Under the pieces are notes generated by a model. That model was not told the DNA's origin. It made no database searches and saw nothing but the letters and a program-made list of their open reading frames with translations. A program made the position numbers and the translations under genes. A stretch of DNA of 64,000 bases. It comes from Kudoa neothunni (lineage: Eukaryota > Cnidaria). The stretch is from assembly GCA_964304625.1 (NCBI GenBank), contig OZ199840.1:3782001-3846000 (forward strand), in the 5' to 3' direction. Positions 29,466-41,403 of the stretch are shown piece after piece; position 1 is the stretch's first letter; every line of letters starts with the position of its first letter.

Positions 29466-29918
29466 TGTCTACATAAAATTTTAAATATGATAGTCACATG
29501 TTACTGTTTGAAATGAATGAACTACATTTTATAAAATAGCAAAATAAACTATTTAAAACAAGTATAAGATGCTTAAGTGACACCCACACCTTTAAGTCAC
29601 TAGTTAATGTCTATGCGCGTGTCATTAGCCATGTTTTTGCGATCAGTGCCATCGAGATTGATTAACTTAAATTTCTTAAAATTATTGGTATATTTAATTT
29701 GCGTGGTGCAGTTATGAAGGGAATATGTGATTCAGTTCTTCAAAGGGACATTGGCTATCAACACAAACATTTTAAATCCTAATTGGCATCTACGCTTACG
29801 CAGCGTTCATTTTTAATTACAGCTACTTCTATTTATAGTTGATACATAGTTTATTTTTTAGAATCTTTAGTATTTAATTATTAACTATACCCTATTGATA
29901 TTATGATCTGTTTTAATC
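29466..29918. other. Gene-less spacer between transposons
   Basis: About 450 bp with no coding frame, repeat pair or RNA gene recognised. Confidence 0.45.
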
Positions 29919-29926
29919 CTCTAAGG

Positions 29927-30588
29927 CAGTATTTCCCAACGTGGGACGTGGAAAAATTTTAGTGGAGCATGGAAATCTTTGAGCGTTTAATGAACGACTA
30001 TTGTAGGGCGTAGAAAATCCTGGCCATTGATGCGACATGGATAATGATGAAATAGTTGGGCAGTGTGGCGCACATGGAATTCAATACCTCGATTTTTGAT
30101 CTTGTTTACTTGTAAGCGAATATGAATATTATAAAAAATACTAAAAGCACTTACTAATTTATATACGAACAAATAAAAACATTTAACGTGATTTTTACCC
30201 AATAGAATCGGAATGGTTATAATTCCAATGTTGTCGCATTTATAATCGTGTGTCCCCAGTTTTTAAAAACCTAATATAATATTGATTAATTTTGTATTTA
30301 TATTATTTATTTTCCGTTCATTCGCCCCCATTCAAAAAAGTCTTTCCTTATGAAGGTTGGATTACCACAAGTTTCACTTGACGCTGTTTTGGACGGAGTG
30401 ACGAACTAAAGATGTTAATTTTTAAGGCCCATCGATAAATTAAATTAGATCTGATCGAACATATTTTAATTTTAATGAGGAAAGAAATATATATTAACTT
30501 CATTTTAATGTGATAAGGAGGGTTTTTCAATATTATAAGCAGTTTAAATTAAAAAATCAATGCATCTGAAAAAGGTTGGGAAACACGG
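29927..30588 (+). mobile_element. hAT MITE with perfect target duplication
   Basis: A 662-bp non-autonomous hAT element. It starts CAGTATTTCCCAACG, and its right end, reverse-complemented, starts CCGTGTTTCCCAACC. Both flanks carry the identical octamer CTCTAAGG (29919-29926 and 30589-30596). The TTCCCAAC core is shared with the ZBED5-like element that begins 394 bp to the right, so it may be a deletion derivative of that type. It has no coding capacity. Confidence 0.85.
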
Positions 30589-30981
30589 CTCTAAGGATTT
30601 TGGCGCGAAATTCACCCCAGCATAATTTTAGCATAATTATTCATCTGAAAAATGTGTTTATAGTTCAAAATGAATTCTATCATAGCTCAGTATATTAAAA
30701 AAAATAAATTAAGTTAGGAATTAAAATAAAATATATCGTAGTTACGTTTTTTACTCTTGTACGTTACCTAATAATTGGTGACTTACGACTTATGCCATAT
30801 AAGGTTTTATGAGCATTAGTAATGTGAGTAATGACACTTTTTCTCTAAATGTAATGTGTAAAACCATAAATGTTTTATGAATAAATATATTACAATTTTT
30901 TGTTTAAATTTACTTAAAAAACTCTGGGATGAATTTCACCTCAGAATCTTGGGAGATAATTTGTTTTTTGACACCTTAGAG

Positions 30982-33900
30982 CACGGGTTCCCAACTGGGG
31001 GTAAATTTGGGTTGGTTAGGGATAAATTGTTGAACATCATAATTGAATATAAAAATTTCATGTATAGTTAAACTAATTCCTTACGGCAATGAAACGAGTT
31101 TTACCAAATATATTTTTATTCAATAAGCAACGGATAAGGTATTTTTGCACATTCACAGTAAACAGAATTCTGGTCATATGATCATCACCAACTCAAATCT
31201 GTTAAAATTTTGTCATGTCGAAGAAACGTACATATCTGGGTTCGTTTATACGGTATATACAGTATGGGTTTGATCTAATTGTGGTGGATGGGTTCGAGAA
31301 ACTTCAATATGTTTTGTGATTAAAGATCTTTGGAAACGGTTCTATGAAACCTTCGATTCTAAAGAAGCACTTAAAATCCGTACATCCTACTCATGCGTCT
31401 GATGATCGAGCCAAATTTAAGATAAGGAGGAATAGATTTAGAACCTTGGGAATATTGCTAAAATTTGGTTTCATTACAAAGAAAAAACCAATACTTGCAG
31501 CATCCTATTATGTAGCGCAACGCATAACGAAAGAAAAGAAGTCTCACGACATTGGTGAGAACCTGATTAAACCTTGTGCTCTGGATATGGTACAGCTGGT
31601 ATGCGGGATGAAGCACGGATGAAAATTCAAGCCACTCCGCTCTGAATAATACAATTCAACGACGAATTTTGAAATGTTCCAAGATATTTGTGACAAATTG
31701 TTGGAGAAATCGAATCTAGCACAACAATAATTTCATTGCAATTGGATGAATCCGGTGATGTCTCCAATCTTCCACAACATACTGTTTTTGTCAGATACAT
31801 AAGTGGAAATATTTTAAAAAATGAATTTTTATTCTGCGATAACTCGGAAAAGACCACCAAAGCTATATTGATGTAACGAAAAAAATACAAGATTTTTTTG
31901 AAAGACAGTCTAACTTGGGAAATGGTTTGGTCAATCTGTACTGATGGGGCTCCAGCTATGATGGGAGTAAGATCAGGTTTCACCGCGTTTGTTAAACAAC
32001 AAAGACCAAATATGATAACAACACATTATTTTCTTCACAGATATGTTTTAGCTTCAATAACTCTCCTTAAAAACCAAAAAATTGTTATGGAAAAAGTTAT
32101 CGAGACTGTGAACTTCATTCGGGCCAGAGCATCTAATCGCCGCTTGTTTAAAGCTGTTTGTGAGGAGATGAGATCTGAACATACCATTCTTTTACTTCAT
32201 ACTGAAGTTAGATGGCTCTTGGGGGGAATGGTTATTAACCGCTTTTTTGAGCTTCGTACTGAATTAGAAACTTCTCTTCGTGAGCGCGATTCAGACATTT
32301 GTGAGGACTTTGCTGATCCTGAGTTCATCGCCCGCTTAGCTTACTTTTCAGGTATATTTACTCATCTCAGTCAAATTAATAAGTGACTTCAAGGAAAAGA
32401 AGTAACTTTTATGGAAGCATGCGAGAATATGACAGCTTTGTGAACAAAACTTGATTTATGGGCACGTAGGGTTCTACAAAATAACTTAGCAAATTTTCCA
32501 AACTTAGATGAATTCGAAAATAACAGATCTGTTTCAATTACCTTAGTTAATTAAGAAATCGCCGAGCATTCAGAAATTTTGAGAAATCAATTTAATGGCT
32601 ACTTTTCCTAAGTTATGATTCCGACCGAAAATGGATTTTGAGAACCTTTTCTACTTCATTATCATAAAAAGATGATAAAAATCCTGCAAAAGACCAACTG
32701 ATTCATTTTCAATCTTGTTCTATCCTCAAAAATGAATTTGAGGAGGTCGGTGTAAATTCTTGGCTGAACGTTTCAGATTCATTTCCTCTTCTCACGCAAC
32801 ATGCCTTCCAAGTACTCGTTCCCTTCGTGTCTACTTACCTTTGTGAATCAGGATTTTCAACATTTGTAACAGTGAAAACAAAAGCCAGGAATCGCTTGAG
32901 CACCAGTGATGATATGAGAGTAGCATTGCCAACAACAAGCCCGCGAATAAACAAACTAATTGCTTCAATGAATAAACAGTGTTCTCATTAAAAATGGTCT
33001 TAGTCTACAAGTATTGCTTTGTTCTTTCTTTAAATTGGATGCTAAGTATTTTTCAGTGTCTTTGAATATGTTATTAAAAACAATCGCTACTACTATTATT
33101 TTTCAATTATATTGAAATATTCGGCATGGAAATAATATAAAATTACTTTTCCAATGGTCTCTTTTTTGGTTTTATCATATGTATACTTAAGGTCTTCACT
33201 GCATTGGTACACCGAACAAATTCTAATTTTTATAATGGCCACACATTAAACTTAACTCATTCCAGGGCAATAAATTTATAAAATACAAATTTTTGAATAA
33301 AAGCTGAGTCTAAATAGGAAATCAATGTTTGATGCCTCAGAAGGATATTTAAATTAAAAAAACTTATATTGGCATTAGTATTTGAGATTTTTATCGGTAA
33401 GGAAATAATTTCACCTAAAATTAGACAGATAAAGTAAATGCAATTTAATAATTATAAAGTAATTTTCTATTTTGAAATTTGGTCGCTAATAAATTAGCAG
33501 TAAAGGAACAATGAATTTACATCGAAAACCACAACTTTGATATCTAACATTCTTTTCTATTTTTTTAGCCTTCAAATAATTTTGTTGCTTATACAATTAT
33601 TTAAAAAGTTTTAAAACTTATTATTAAAGAAAAAATGAAACTTTGTGTGTTTCATTATTTTGACAGATCATGTCCAATATATTATTACATGATATTGAGT
33701 TTTTGTTCCAGGAATATTTTTAAAATAAATATGATGTTTTTACAACAAAATATTTATTTGGAATGTATTTAAGATTTTAATATCAATAAAAATGATTGTT
33801 TTTGACCGCTATTGGCACCATTAAAACAAAAAAGTTTAAAGATTTTTGTTAAGATAATTATTTGTTTATTTTATAAAACTAAAAGCCATATCGTTATCAT

Positions 33901-34039
33901 TATTGTAATTAATAAGATATATTTATAAAAAATAATTGCTCATTAAAGGATAATTAGTGCTATTTGTCGTACTAAAATGGAACCAACAACCGTTAACGTT
34001 TAAGGGGGTAAATGGTGCAAAATCGGTTGCAAACCTCTA
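30982..34039 (+). mobile_element. Full-length but decayed ZBED5-like hAT element
   Basis: A 3,058-bp hAT element with both ends and a perfect 8-bp target duplication CCTTAGAG (30974-30981 and 34040-34047). The left end is CACGGGTTCCCAACTGGGGG; the right end reverse-complemented is TAGAGGTTTGCAACC, matching at about 10 of 15 positions. The interior carries a broken transposase at 31344-32991. Perfect duplication with damaged ends and coding region indicates an old, immobile copy. Confidence 0.85.
31344..32991 (+). pseudogene. hAT transposase pseudogene (ZBED5/SCAND3-like)
   Basis: Transposase of the hAT group from which vertebrate ZBED5 and SCAND3 genes derive. Blocks appear in the right order: MKPSILKKHLKSVHP at the end of the BED finger, ASYYVAQRITKEKKSHDIGE, SLQLDESGDVS (catalytic Asp region, about 31737), CTDGAPAMMGVRSGF, NFIRARASNRRLFKAVCEE, LLLHTEVRWLLGGM, and the C-terminal hAT dimerisation region TVKTKARNRLSTSDDMR ending MNKQCSH with a stop at about 32989-32991. 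At least five frameshifts or stops lie between these blocks. It cannot make a full protein. Confidence 0.85.
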
Positions 34040-34047
34040 CCTTAGAG

Positions 34048-36288
34048 GGCTAATGTGACCACCATTATATATAGCAATGTTGAACACCACGTTTAGATGT
34101 GGAGGAGGCATTGGCACATTACAGAAGCTTGGAGCGCCGCATTGTTGATTACGCGGCTTTTTGATAATTTAAATGCCTGCTGGAGGCTTTTCTAACATTT
34201 TTGATACAGCAAAAAAAGGTAAGTATATAAATTAATTTTAAAACACCACCAATCAGTAACACTGAAGAAATTAAATATATTTTTTAAATGTAGTAATTTT
34301 GTGATTGGCTTACTCTTGTAAGTTACGATTGAAATAATAAGTTTTACACTTAATAAATTTTAATTTTAACTAAGTTATGAAAATTTAATAATACTCATTA
34401 AATACACATGAAATATATAAAAAATAACCCTGATAGAATTATTTCCTAGTTATTTTAAACATGATATTCGATATAACATATACTCTGAAAGAGGTCTAAG
34501 TTATAAATATGAGTGTAATAAAGTTGGCCAAAAAATTACATTCATGATATTTCAGATTGCATCGAATTTATTGTGAACTAAATATCATCAACGCATAGAA
34601 GTAATTTTCTTAAAATTTATTACGTAATATTTCGATTCCAAAGTATGGTCTAAATAACTTGAAATTACAAAAATCGTAATTTTTCGTAATTATCAATGTA
34701 ATATTCATATCTTTAAAGGTTTTGTAAGATGGTTTTTCATAATAAAAATTTCACCCGACTAAGTTATAAATTATTATTTGTTACCCTAAATTATTTCTTT
34801 CAATTTCACTTATTTATATCAATAAATAACCGAAATATTTATCATAAGGTATTAACTCTGAATTGATTTGTGCTGAATTTTCTAATTTCCAAAGTATTTT
34901 AAGGAAGTTTGTTCTCTATCGTCATCGTTGATTTTCTCAATGAATTACCCAGGTTTCATTTGGTTCCGCCATGTCAAGTTATATTCCTTTAATACAGGAA
35001 CTGATTCGACACAAAGCCAACACACCGCTTTTATCCATTACATTTGTGAAGAAATATTTTTGAGCCCAATCATCATAAAAATCACGGTTTTCTTCATTAA
35101 TTGTACTAACATGTGATGTCAACAAAAGACGAATAATATGAGAAGTTTGAGTGCATTATCACTTGAGAAAATTAAGAAGATAAATAGAAAATTATTCCTA
35201 CATTAAGCTGATAAATTTTGATACACTTCTATTATAAAACATTTATGGTTAAAAATCCAAGGATACCCAAAATACTATACTGATTACATCGACTCTATGC
35301 CTTTTAAATATAATAATAAATAATGTTTTCGTTAATGCATCCTTTGTAATGAAAGACATGATAATGGTTCCTATTGTGTTAAACTTCTAATTTAGATATG
35401 AGTATCGCATGATCATTTTTTTAACATTTAGTTAATTTTAGATTTTTTTGTAGTAAATTGAATCTCGAGTATCAGTTTTTTCCGAATTTTTTAACCTATT
35501 ATTTTGTCTTAAGCGCGTATTAGACCTTACTTTGATCATTATTACATACGATAATCATACTCAGGGTGCAAGCGTAGATAAAATATCAAATCAAATTACT
35601 GAATCAACCAAAATATACGCCGAAAACTACGATTTCTATATATTAGTTAGATAGTGGAGTAATATTATAGGTTTGGAATTGAATAATTGAAAATATAACA
35701 AGTTTATATTCGAATTTATAAAGGCTCATATTGGAAACCAGAATAATTTTCTTCTCAGATCAAAATGAGACTCTTTCAATTTAAGAAAACTCATTATAAC
35801 TAACTATAAATACGAAAATTTTCAATATCTTAATACAAATATTGCGATTTTTTAAAAGAAGCTATTATTGAGTAAAATGGGGCATTTAGAACTATTTCAA
35901 AAAAATTACCAAATTTACTAACCGTGTTAATTTATTGGAAAAATCTAAAGAAAGAGCGGATATTAAAGTATGATGTCTATGAGCTCGATCTAGTGCACAA
36001 AATTTTGAAATTACTACAATTACAATCTTAAGCTCAATCCCATTTTGACACTATGAGACAACATGTTGCATAGCGCGATTACTTTTTTCAATATATTCAA
36101 ATTAGAATTTCGCATTAATTAAATTATTTTATTTTCATTCTAAATATGCTTTATAAAGACAATGAAAAGTTTAAATTTAAATTATTCACATTTAACGTGG
36201 TTCAGCGCATGCGTACACATAAACATTGAGATTTTTATGTTATCGCTAGAACACACGTCTCTCACTCAAAGATTGTAATATATCACAG
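34048..36288. other. Gene-less AT-rich stretch
   Basis: About 2.2 kb with no protein family recognised on either strand and no paired repeats. The final ~100 bp before 36289 presumably hold the promoter of the NTPase gene. Confidence 0.5.
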
Positions 36289-37896
36289 ATGAGATTGCTA
36301 AATGCTTCCCGATTTTTTAAAAAGATTTCGCGATCATGTGGAACTGTGACCAATGCCACCCCTAAAAAATCGTATGACCATTATGTGATAGGAGCTGGTC
36401 TTGGAAGTATTATCTATATGATAACATATTCGATATACGAGGCGAAGACAGTCGCCATACGTCAATATCCACCGATTCCAAGAAACATTTTGATTAGAGA
36501 CAATGATTCCATAAATTGTTTGAAAAAATATTATTTCAGTGATGTCAGTTCTTTTCTGCCAAGACCTGAAGAAAAAATGCCAGTAGCTGTAGTTGGAGAA
36601 TTAGGATCAGGAAAATCGATCCTTATGTACCATCTTTGTTCGGAGTTGTACAAACCTCGACGATTCTACGATCTGAGACTTCCTACTTCGAAAATTTGTG
36701 TTTTTTTCGATATGACCAATAGTGACACCTTTCTGGAATCATTAAGATTATTTGTGTATGAACTAAATGAAAAAACTGGAAAAAAATTGGTTGATCCTTT
36801 CCATCAGGATTTGATTGCTTTGGAGCCGTATGAACAAGCTTCCAAGTTACTTTCCCATATGTACAAAATCTTAGAAGATCACCCTGATTGGTGTATTGTG
36901 CTTGATAATATCACACCAAAAAGTTACAACGAAATGAAGCATATTTTAAACAATTTTTTCTCCACCGATCCCTCAGCCACATACTCGCTATCGAAAATGA
37001 AGGGTAAAGTTGTTTTTGTATGTGATACTGACGTTCCATTGATTGAAAATGTCAATTTTTATCAATACAATGAATTATCTAAAGCAACTGCCAAAAATAT
37101 TGTCGTCAATCAACTCGCTATTCCTGATATCAATGAAGATGATGTGAATTGTTTGGCGGATCTTCTTCGTGGCTCACCTATTGCCTTGATTGCTGCTTGT
37201 TATCTTGTGCAGGATCAACTTTATAGGAAGCGCCATATCACTCTTAAGGAGGCCGCTAGAACTGTGGCCACCTCCATCAGTCTTCTCACCGACAAACTCG
37301 CCAAAAAGCAAGCGATAGATATCACCGTCAACAACCTTTCCTACGCGATTACTATGACAACACTCGCTATGATGTACAAAAATTACCAACTCAATCAAGC
37401 CATTCCATATCAATTCAAAGTTCCTTTCGAGGTGAAACGTGAACAGGAGCCGCTCAATGATCAAGCAATAATGGCTTTAAATACCACCTATGGACATGTG
37501 TGTGAGTTTTTTTCGTCTTTTCGAATTGGCACCAAAATCCCAGACACTCTTCTGGTCAATTTTATCAACAAATATACAACTCCATTTGAGGATAAAACAA
37601 TTGTTGAGTTGACTGAAAGCACCCTCATACAAAATCCAACTTCAGATGCCAAACAATCAACATTTCAAAAATATTATGCGGAATACTCGGCTATAAAGAA
37701 CGATATAAGCGAAGCAATATTTGGCTCCAACAGGAAATGTTTCACCCAGCCTAATGAGAAATTGAACCCAATTGTGGAATGGATCCCATTTTTGAGATTT
37801 CAACAATATCTACAACAACGTAAATATTATAAGTATTATTCTAACGATCATTATTATGGAAGTCTGAAATCAAATTCCACATTATATCACAAATAA
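36289..37896 (+). CDS. Intronless STAND/NB-ARC-like P-loop NTPase
   Basis: A single uninterrupted 535-residue frame. Residues 1-30 are basic and Ser-rich, possibly a mitochondrial leader. Residues 31-52 form a likely membrane helix (VIGAGLGSIIYMITYSIY). A P-loop follows near 103-111 (VGELGSGKS), then a Walker B-like strand DWCIVLDNI near residue 205. KGKVVFVCDTDVPL matches the sensor-like strand of NB-ARC proteins, and LLRGSPIALIAACYLV corresponds to their GLPLAL motif. The C-terminal ~200 residues are helical with a Tyr-rich end and no recognised repeat sensor domain. I cannot name an orthologue. Most resolved neighbours have short introns, so lack of introns suggests retroposition or transfer. 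Codon use looks AT-rich like the neighbours. Confidence 0.75.
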   Translation: MRLLNASRFFKKISRSCGTVTNATPKKSYDHYVIGAGLGSIIYMITYSIYEAKTVAIRQYPPIPRNILIRDNDSINCLKKYYFSDVSSFLPRPEEKMPVAVVGELGSGKSILMYHLCSELYKPRRFYDLRLPTSKICVFFDMTNSDTFLESLRLFVYELNEKTGKKLVDPFHQDLIALEPYEQASKLLSHMYKILEDHPDWCIVLDNITPKSYNEMKHILNNFFSTDPSATYSLSKMKGKVVFVCDTDVPLIENVNFYQYNELSKATAKNIVVNQLAIPDINEDDVNCLADLLRGSPIALIAACYLVQDQLYRKRHITLKEAARTVATSISLLTDKLAKKQAIDITVNNLSYAITMTTLAMMYKNYQLNQAIPYQFKVPFEVKREQEPLNDQAIMALNTTYGHVCEFFSSFRIGTKIPDTLLVNFINKYTTPFEDKTIVELTESTLIQNPTSDAKQSTFQKYYAEYSAIKNDISEAIFGSNRKCFTQPNEKLNPIVEWIPFLRFQQYLQQRKYYKYYSNDHYYGSLKSNSTLYHK

Positions 37897-39535
37897 AATG
37901 TGATACGAAACACGCTTATTTATTATTTACTTAAATATTCCATTATTATTTTTCTTTAAGAATTCACTCATTAATTAAATTAATTTTAATTAGTTGTTTT
38001 TGTATATTATAAAGTTGAAATTTTATCTATATAATTTATTAATTTTTAAAAGTGTTTGTAAATAGTTGTTGAAAATAAATTCCATTAATTAAATTTAATA
38101 TTTTTTTAAGATTCTATCAAATCTCTAGTTTTAAAAATTTAGAATTAACTGGTTATTGTATTTTCCATTAGAAAAAATACGTTATGATTAGTTGAACTAT
38201 CTCGATTTCTATTTAAATAAAAAAGAAATCGATATAGTTTTTAATAATGAAACGTTACTCTCAATAATATAGCAAAATGAATAATTTTCTACAATATTGT
38301 AAAAGCAACAATAGTGATATTTATTTATTGCGAATGTTAATGTATTTAATTCTTCTAAATAAATTAAAAAAATACTTAATTTAAATCTTAAATTAGTTTG
38401 AAGTTGTGTTATATGAAAAAATTTCACTTATTTATTGGGAAAATTAATAAAATAAGTTAGCATTTATTATTTTTTACCTTAAATACAATATTTTAATGAA
38501 GAAATTCAGAGACAATCCTTGAGTAGTCTTCGTATTAATTTAAACATTATTCGTCGCAATAAATTTTATTAATCTTTCTCATATCAATAAAATATCAAGT
38601 TGAACTCAAATTTTAATTTGAAAAAATTCGACTAATTTTCCTAGTTAACAATTATAAAATTAACGCTCATTTTACATCTATCCGCCCATGCTGCATGAGC
38701 GATCTTAACAGTAACCCTATAATGCTATTGGGTTAAACATATTTCAAGCATCTTCTAAGAGTAGTTTTACTCATATGTATTTTAATCAAACAACAGTAAA
38801 TTTATACGAATATAAAAGTTGCCAAATTTTATAACAAATGTGGAAATATTTTTAACGACGCTCACTATAAAATAATTTCGATTTGAAATCAAATAGCTGT
38901 ATTCGCGGTATAGAGTTTTAATGTATTCAAATTCCATTAAAAGAATGCAAACCACGAATTTTATCTTTACGTGAATTTTTAAGAAATTTGATTCAAATGG
39001 CCGAATGATGATCTGTAGATTAATTTTTGTAGTTTTTTGACGTTAAGTTTTTATAACAGAGACCTAGAATAACTTTTTGATTATGTTTCTCGAGAAGTCA
39101 CGGTGATGGCCCACATGCCAATATTGTTGGTTTATATCAGGAGTTGTTTCGTAAAAAATAATTATTCTTTCTCTTTTAAACATTTTGAACTAGTTTACAC
39201 TTATAAAATCGATAAATAACGTAAAAAGTTTTTTTTAGTTGGTAGAATGATTTTTTGTACCTAAGATAAATCGATTTATCACACTAACTTATAAATGTTG
39301 ATATATGATTGATGAACGTATTGAATATAAATACGATTCTGGAATTATTTATAAATAACATAATTTTACAATAAGAACCTTTCTTTTGAATATGGTTAAT
39401 GAAATACGCTATGTGAAATGTTTTCTGTATTAATTTCATTGACTGATTATTTAAAAATATTATTCCATTCAAAAGTGAATGTAATTTTTAAATAATAATA
39501 ATAATTTAATATAAATTTAAGACCTGGAATTTATT
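37897..39535. other. Gene-less AT-rich stretch
   Basis: About 1.6 kb of AT-rich sequence with no coding frame, RNA gene or repeat pair recognised. The 3' UTR of the NTPase gene presumably lies at its start. Confidence 0.5.
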
Positions 39536-39539
39536 CCAT

Positions 39540-40756
39540 ATTTTATAGGACTGGTATCACTTCATCCATTGGTACACGAATCATCTAAAAATGGTTCTCC
39601 GAATTTTGGTTGAGCAGGAAACACAACAAATACTAAAGATACGAATCAGAAAATACAAACCTTAATTGACAACAACAATGACAAGCCATTAAAAACGTCC
39701 AATCATTGTTTAGCAGTATTTTTTCATACGCCTATCCCCAAAACCGCTCTTCAGATGTAGCATCAACTACATTTGGGGTAGCCAGGTTGAATTCGGTGTA
39801 TCAGAAACTTAGTTTCAGCCTGTTTCATGCGGAAACTCTGTTCAAACTGAAACCAACAAAGAAAATGTTTGAATCTCATTTTATGACCTATATAGCGAAT
39901 CTTATTGATAGTGTGACGTTGACGACTCCTTTAAGATACGGTGATTGTGTATATTACGCGTTAAAACAAATATCCTTGGTGCAACGTGTGGTGAATGTGA
40001 TATTTCAAAGATGATGATCTCACCTCATCCCAACGACCTACTATTATAGATTACAATATTATAGATGCGTGAAAAAAAATAGTGGAACTGTTGTTGGAGT
40101 TAAAACAGCCCAAGTTTGTATTAGATATATTGACACCAGATTCGATGGTGGTAGATGGTGTATGTGGTTCAAGTAGTGGCCCTCCATTCACTCGAGATTT
40201 GTCCGAAGAATTGACCCATCTTTCTATCCTACTTGCACAATCATATGTCCTCACGGATAGGTTTGATGATGCTAAGCAATTACTGGATAGACTTTGGTTG
40301 ACAATAGATCCCAGTAAAAATATTCACTCCAACCCCAATCTGTGCATACGACTTTGTATGTGTGCTGTTTGTTGTATGATCGAATGTTTGACCACTCTTC
40401 CAACTCAAAAGAATTTGTCGAAGAGATACTCTCCTACATGGTGCTAGTTTACAACTATCAATTCCAAAATACTCTTCTTCAAACTCCTATATATGATGAA
40501 AATGAGGCTTCATTTTTTATTGATATAATGCTACTATTTTCAAATTTGTGTCTAAAATACAAAAAAGTTAGTTATGCCATAAAAATTTGTGAAAGATGCG
40601 GATATTCTGAACAAAAATGTGTTGAAGAGCGGTCTCACGTCTATTAGTTCGCCGTACGATCAAGCTATCAACGATATGATGATTCGTTGCTATGAATTTC
40701 AAGACAATCAACCAATGATAAACAAACTGAAAGCCACTACGAATACTAACCATTAA
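39540..40756 (+). CDS. Unrecognised helical-repeat (TPR-like) gene, joins uncertain
   Basis: Coding-quality patches in + frames, family not recognised. A patch near 39690-39995 includes SVYQKLSFSLFHAETLFKL and YGDCVYYALKQISLVQRVV. Then 40080-40320 has LLLELKQPKFVLDILTPDS and LSILLAQSYVLTDRFDDAK, which looks like a TPR helix pair. Then 40385-40580 has FVEEILSYMVLVYNYQF and FFIDIMLLFSNLCLKYK, and 40590-40756 has ILNKNVLKSGLTSI and AINDMMIRCYEFQDNQP, ending at TAA near 40756. Some joins need introns of only ~25 nt or an acceptor without a pyrimidine tract. The gene may be real with tiny introns, or decaying. The start is not located. Confidence 0.5.
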
Positions 40757-41403
40757 TAAATAGTTTTTAGTATTTTTTAAAAATATTGTAACTATTATAT
40801 ACCATTTTTTCTTCAATTTTCTTCTTCACGAGTTCACATAAGCTATGGTAATCCAGATATAACGTAGTAGCATTTATCCAAATTCTTCTGCATTATTTTA
40901 TAGATTTTAGTCTATATAGAGATGTGATTAGGTTTGAATTGAAATTAAGCAATTTTCCGTAAATTTAATCAGCGATATATAAAAATAATTTTGTTATGTT
41001 AAATCACTTCAGAGAATAAATATACTAAGATTAAAATAATTAAAATTTGAAATCAATGTAGTTCAAATAAGTGAGGTGATTTAGCCGTTTATTTAAGTCT
41101 AATTAATTAGCCAGCTAAGCCCTACCCTCAAAAATAAGTCAACATCAACTGTTTATACTTATAATGAATAAATGATGACTATTCTGAACTCCTTAACAAC
41201 AATATTACAATTCTAACATTAGATTTAATAAAGAATTCTTTTAAATATGCAATTCATAAAGAACATTTAACGCGGAACCATGAAACAACATTTCTTTTTG
41301 TGTCAATTTTCAAATTATTGTTATTATTCTTAGCAATAATGATTGTAATAGTCTAATTAATTCAAATTTTTTATTTAAAAAATTATCGCTCCTATTCAAT
41401 TTA
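40757..41403. other. Gene-less spacer
   Basis: About 650 bp of AT-rich sequence; nothing recognised on either strand. Confidence 0.45.
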
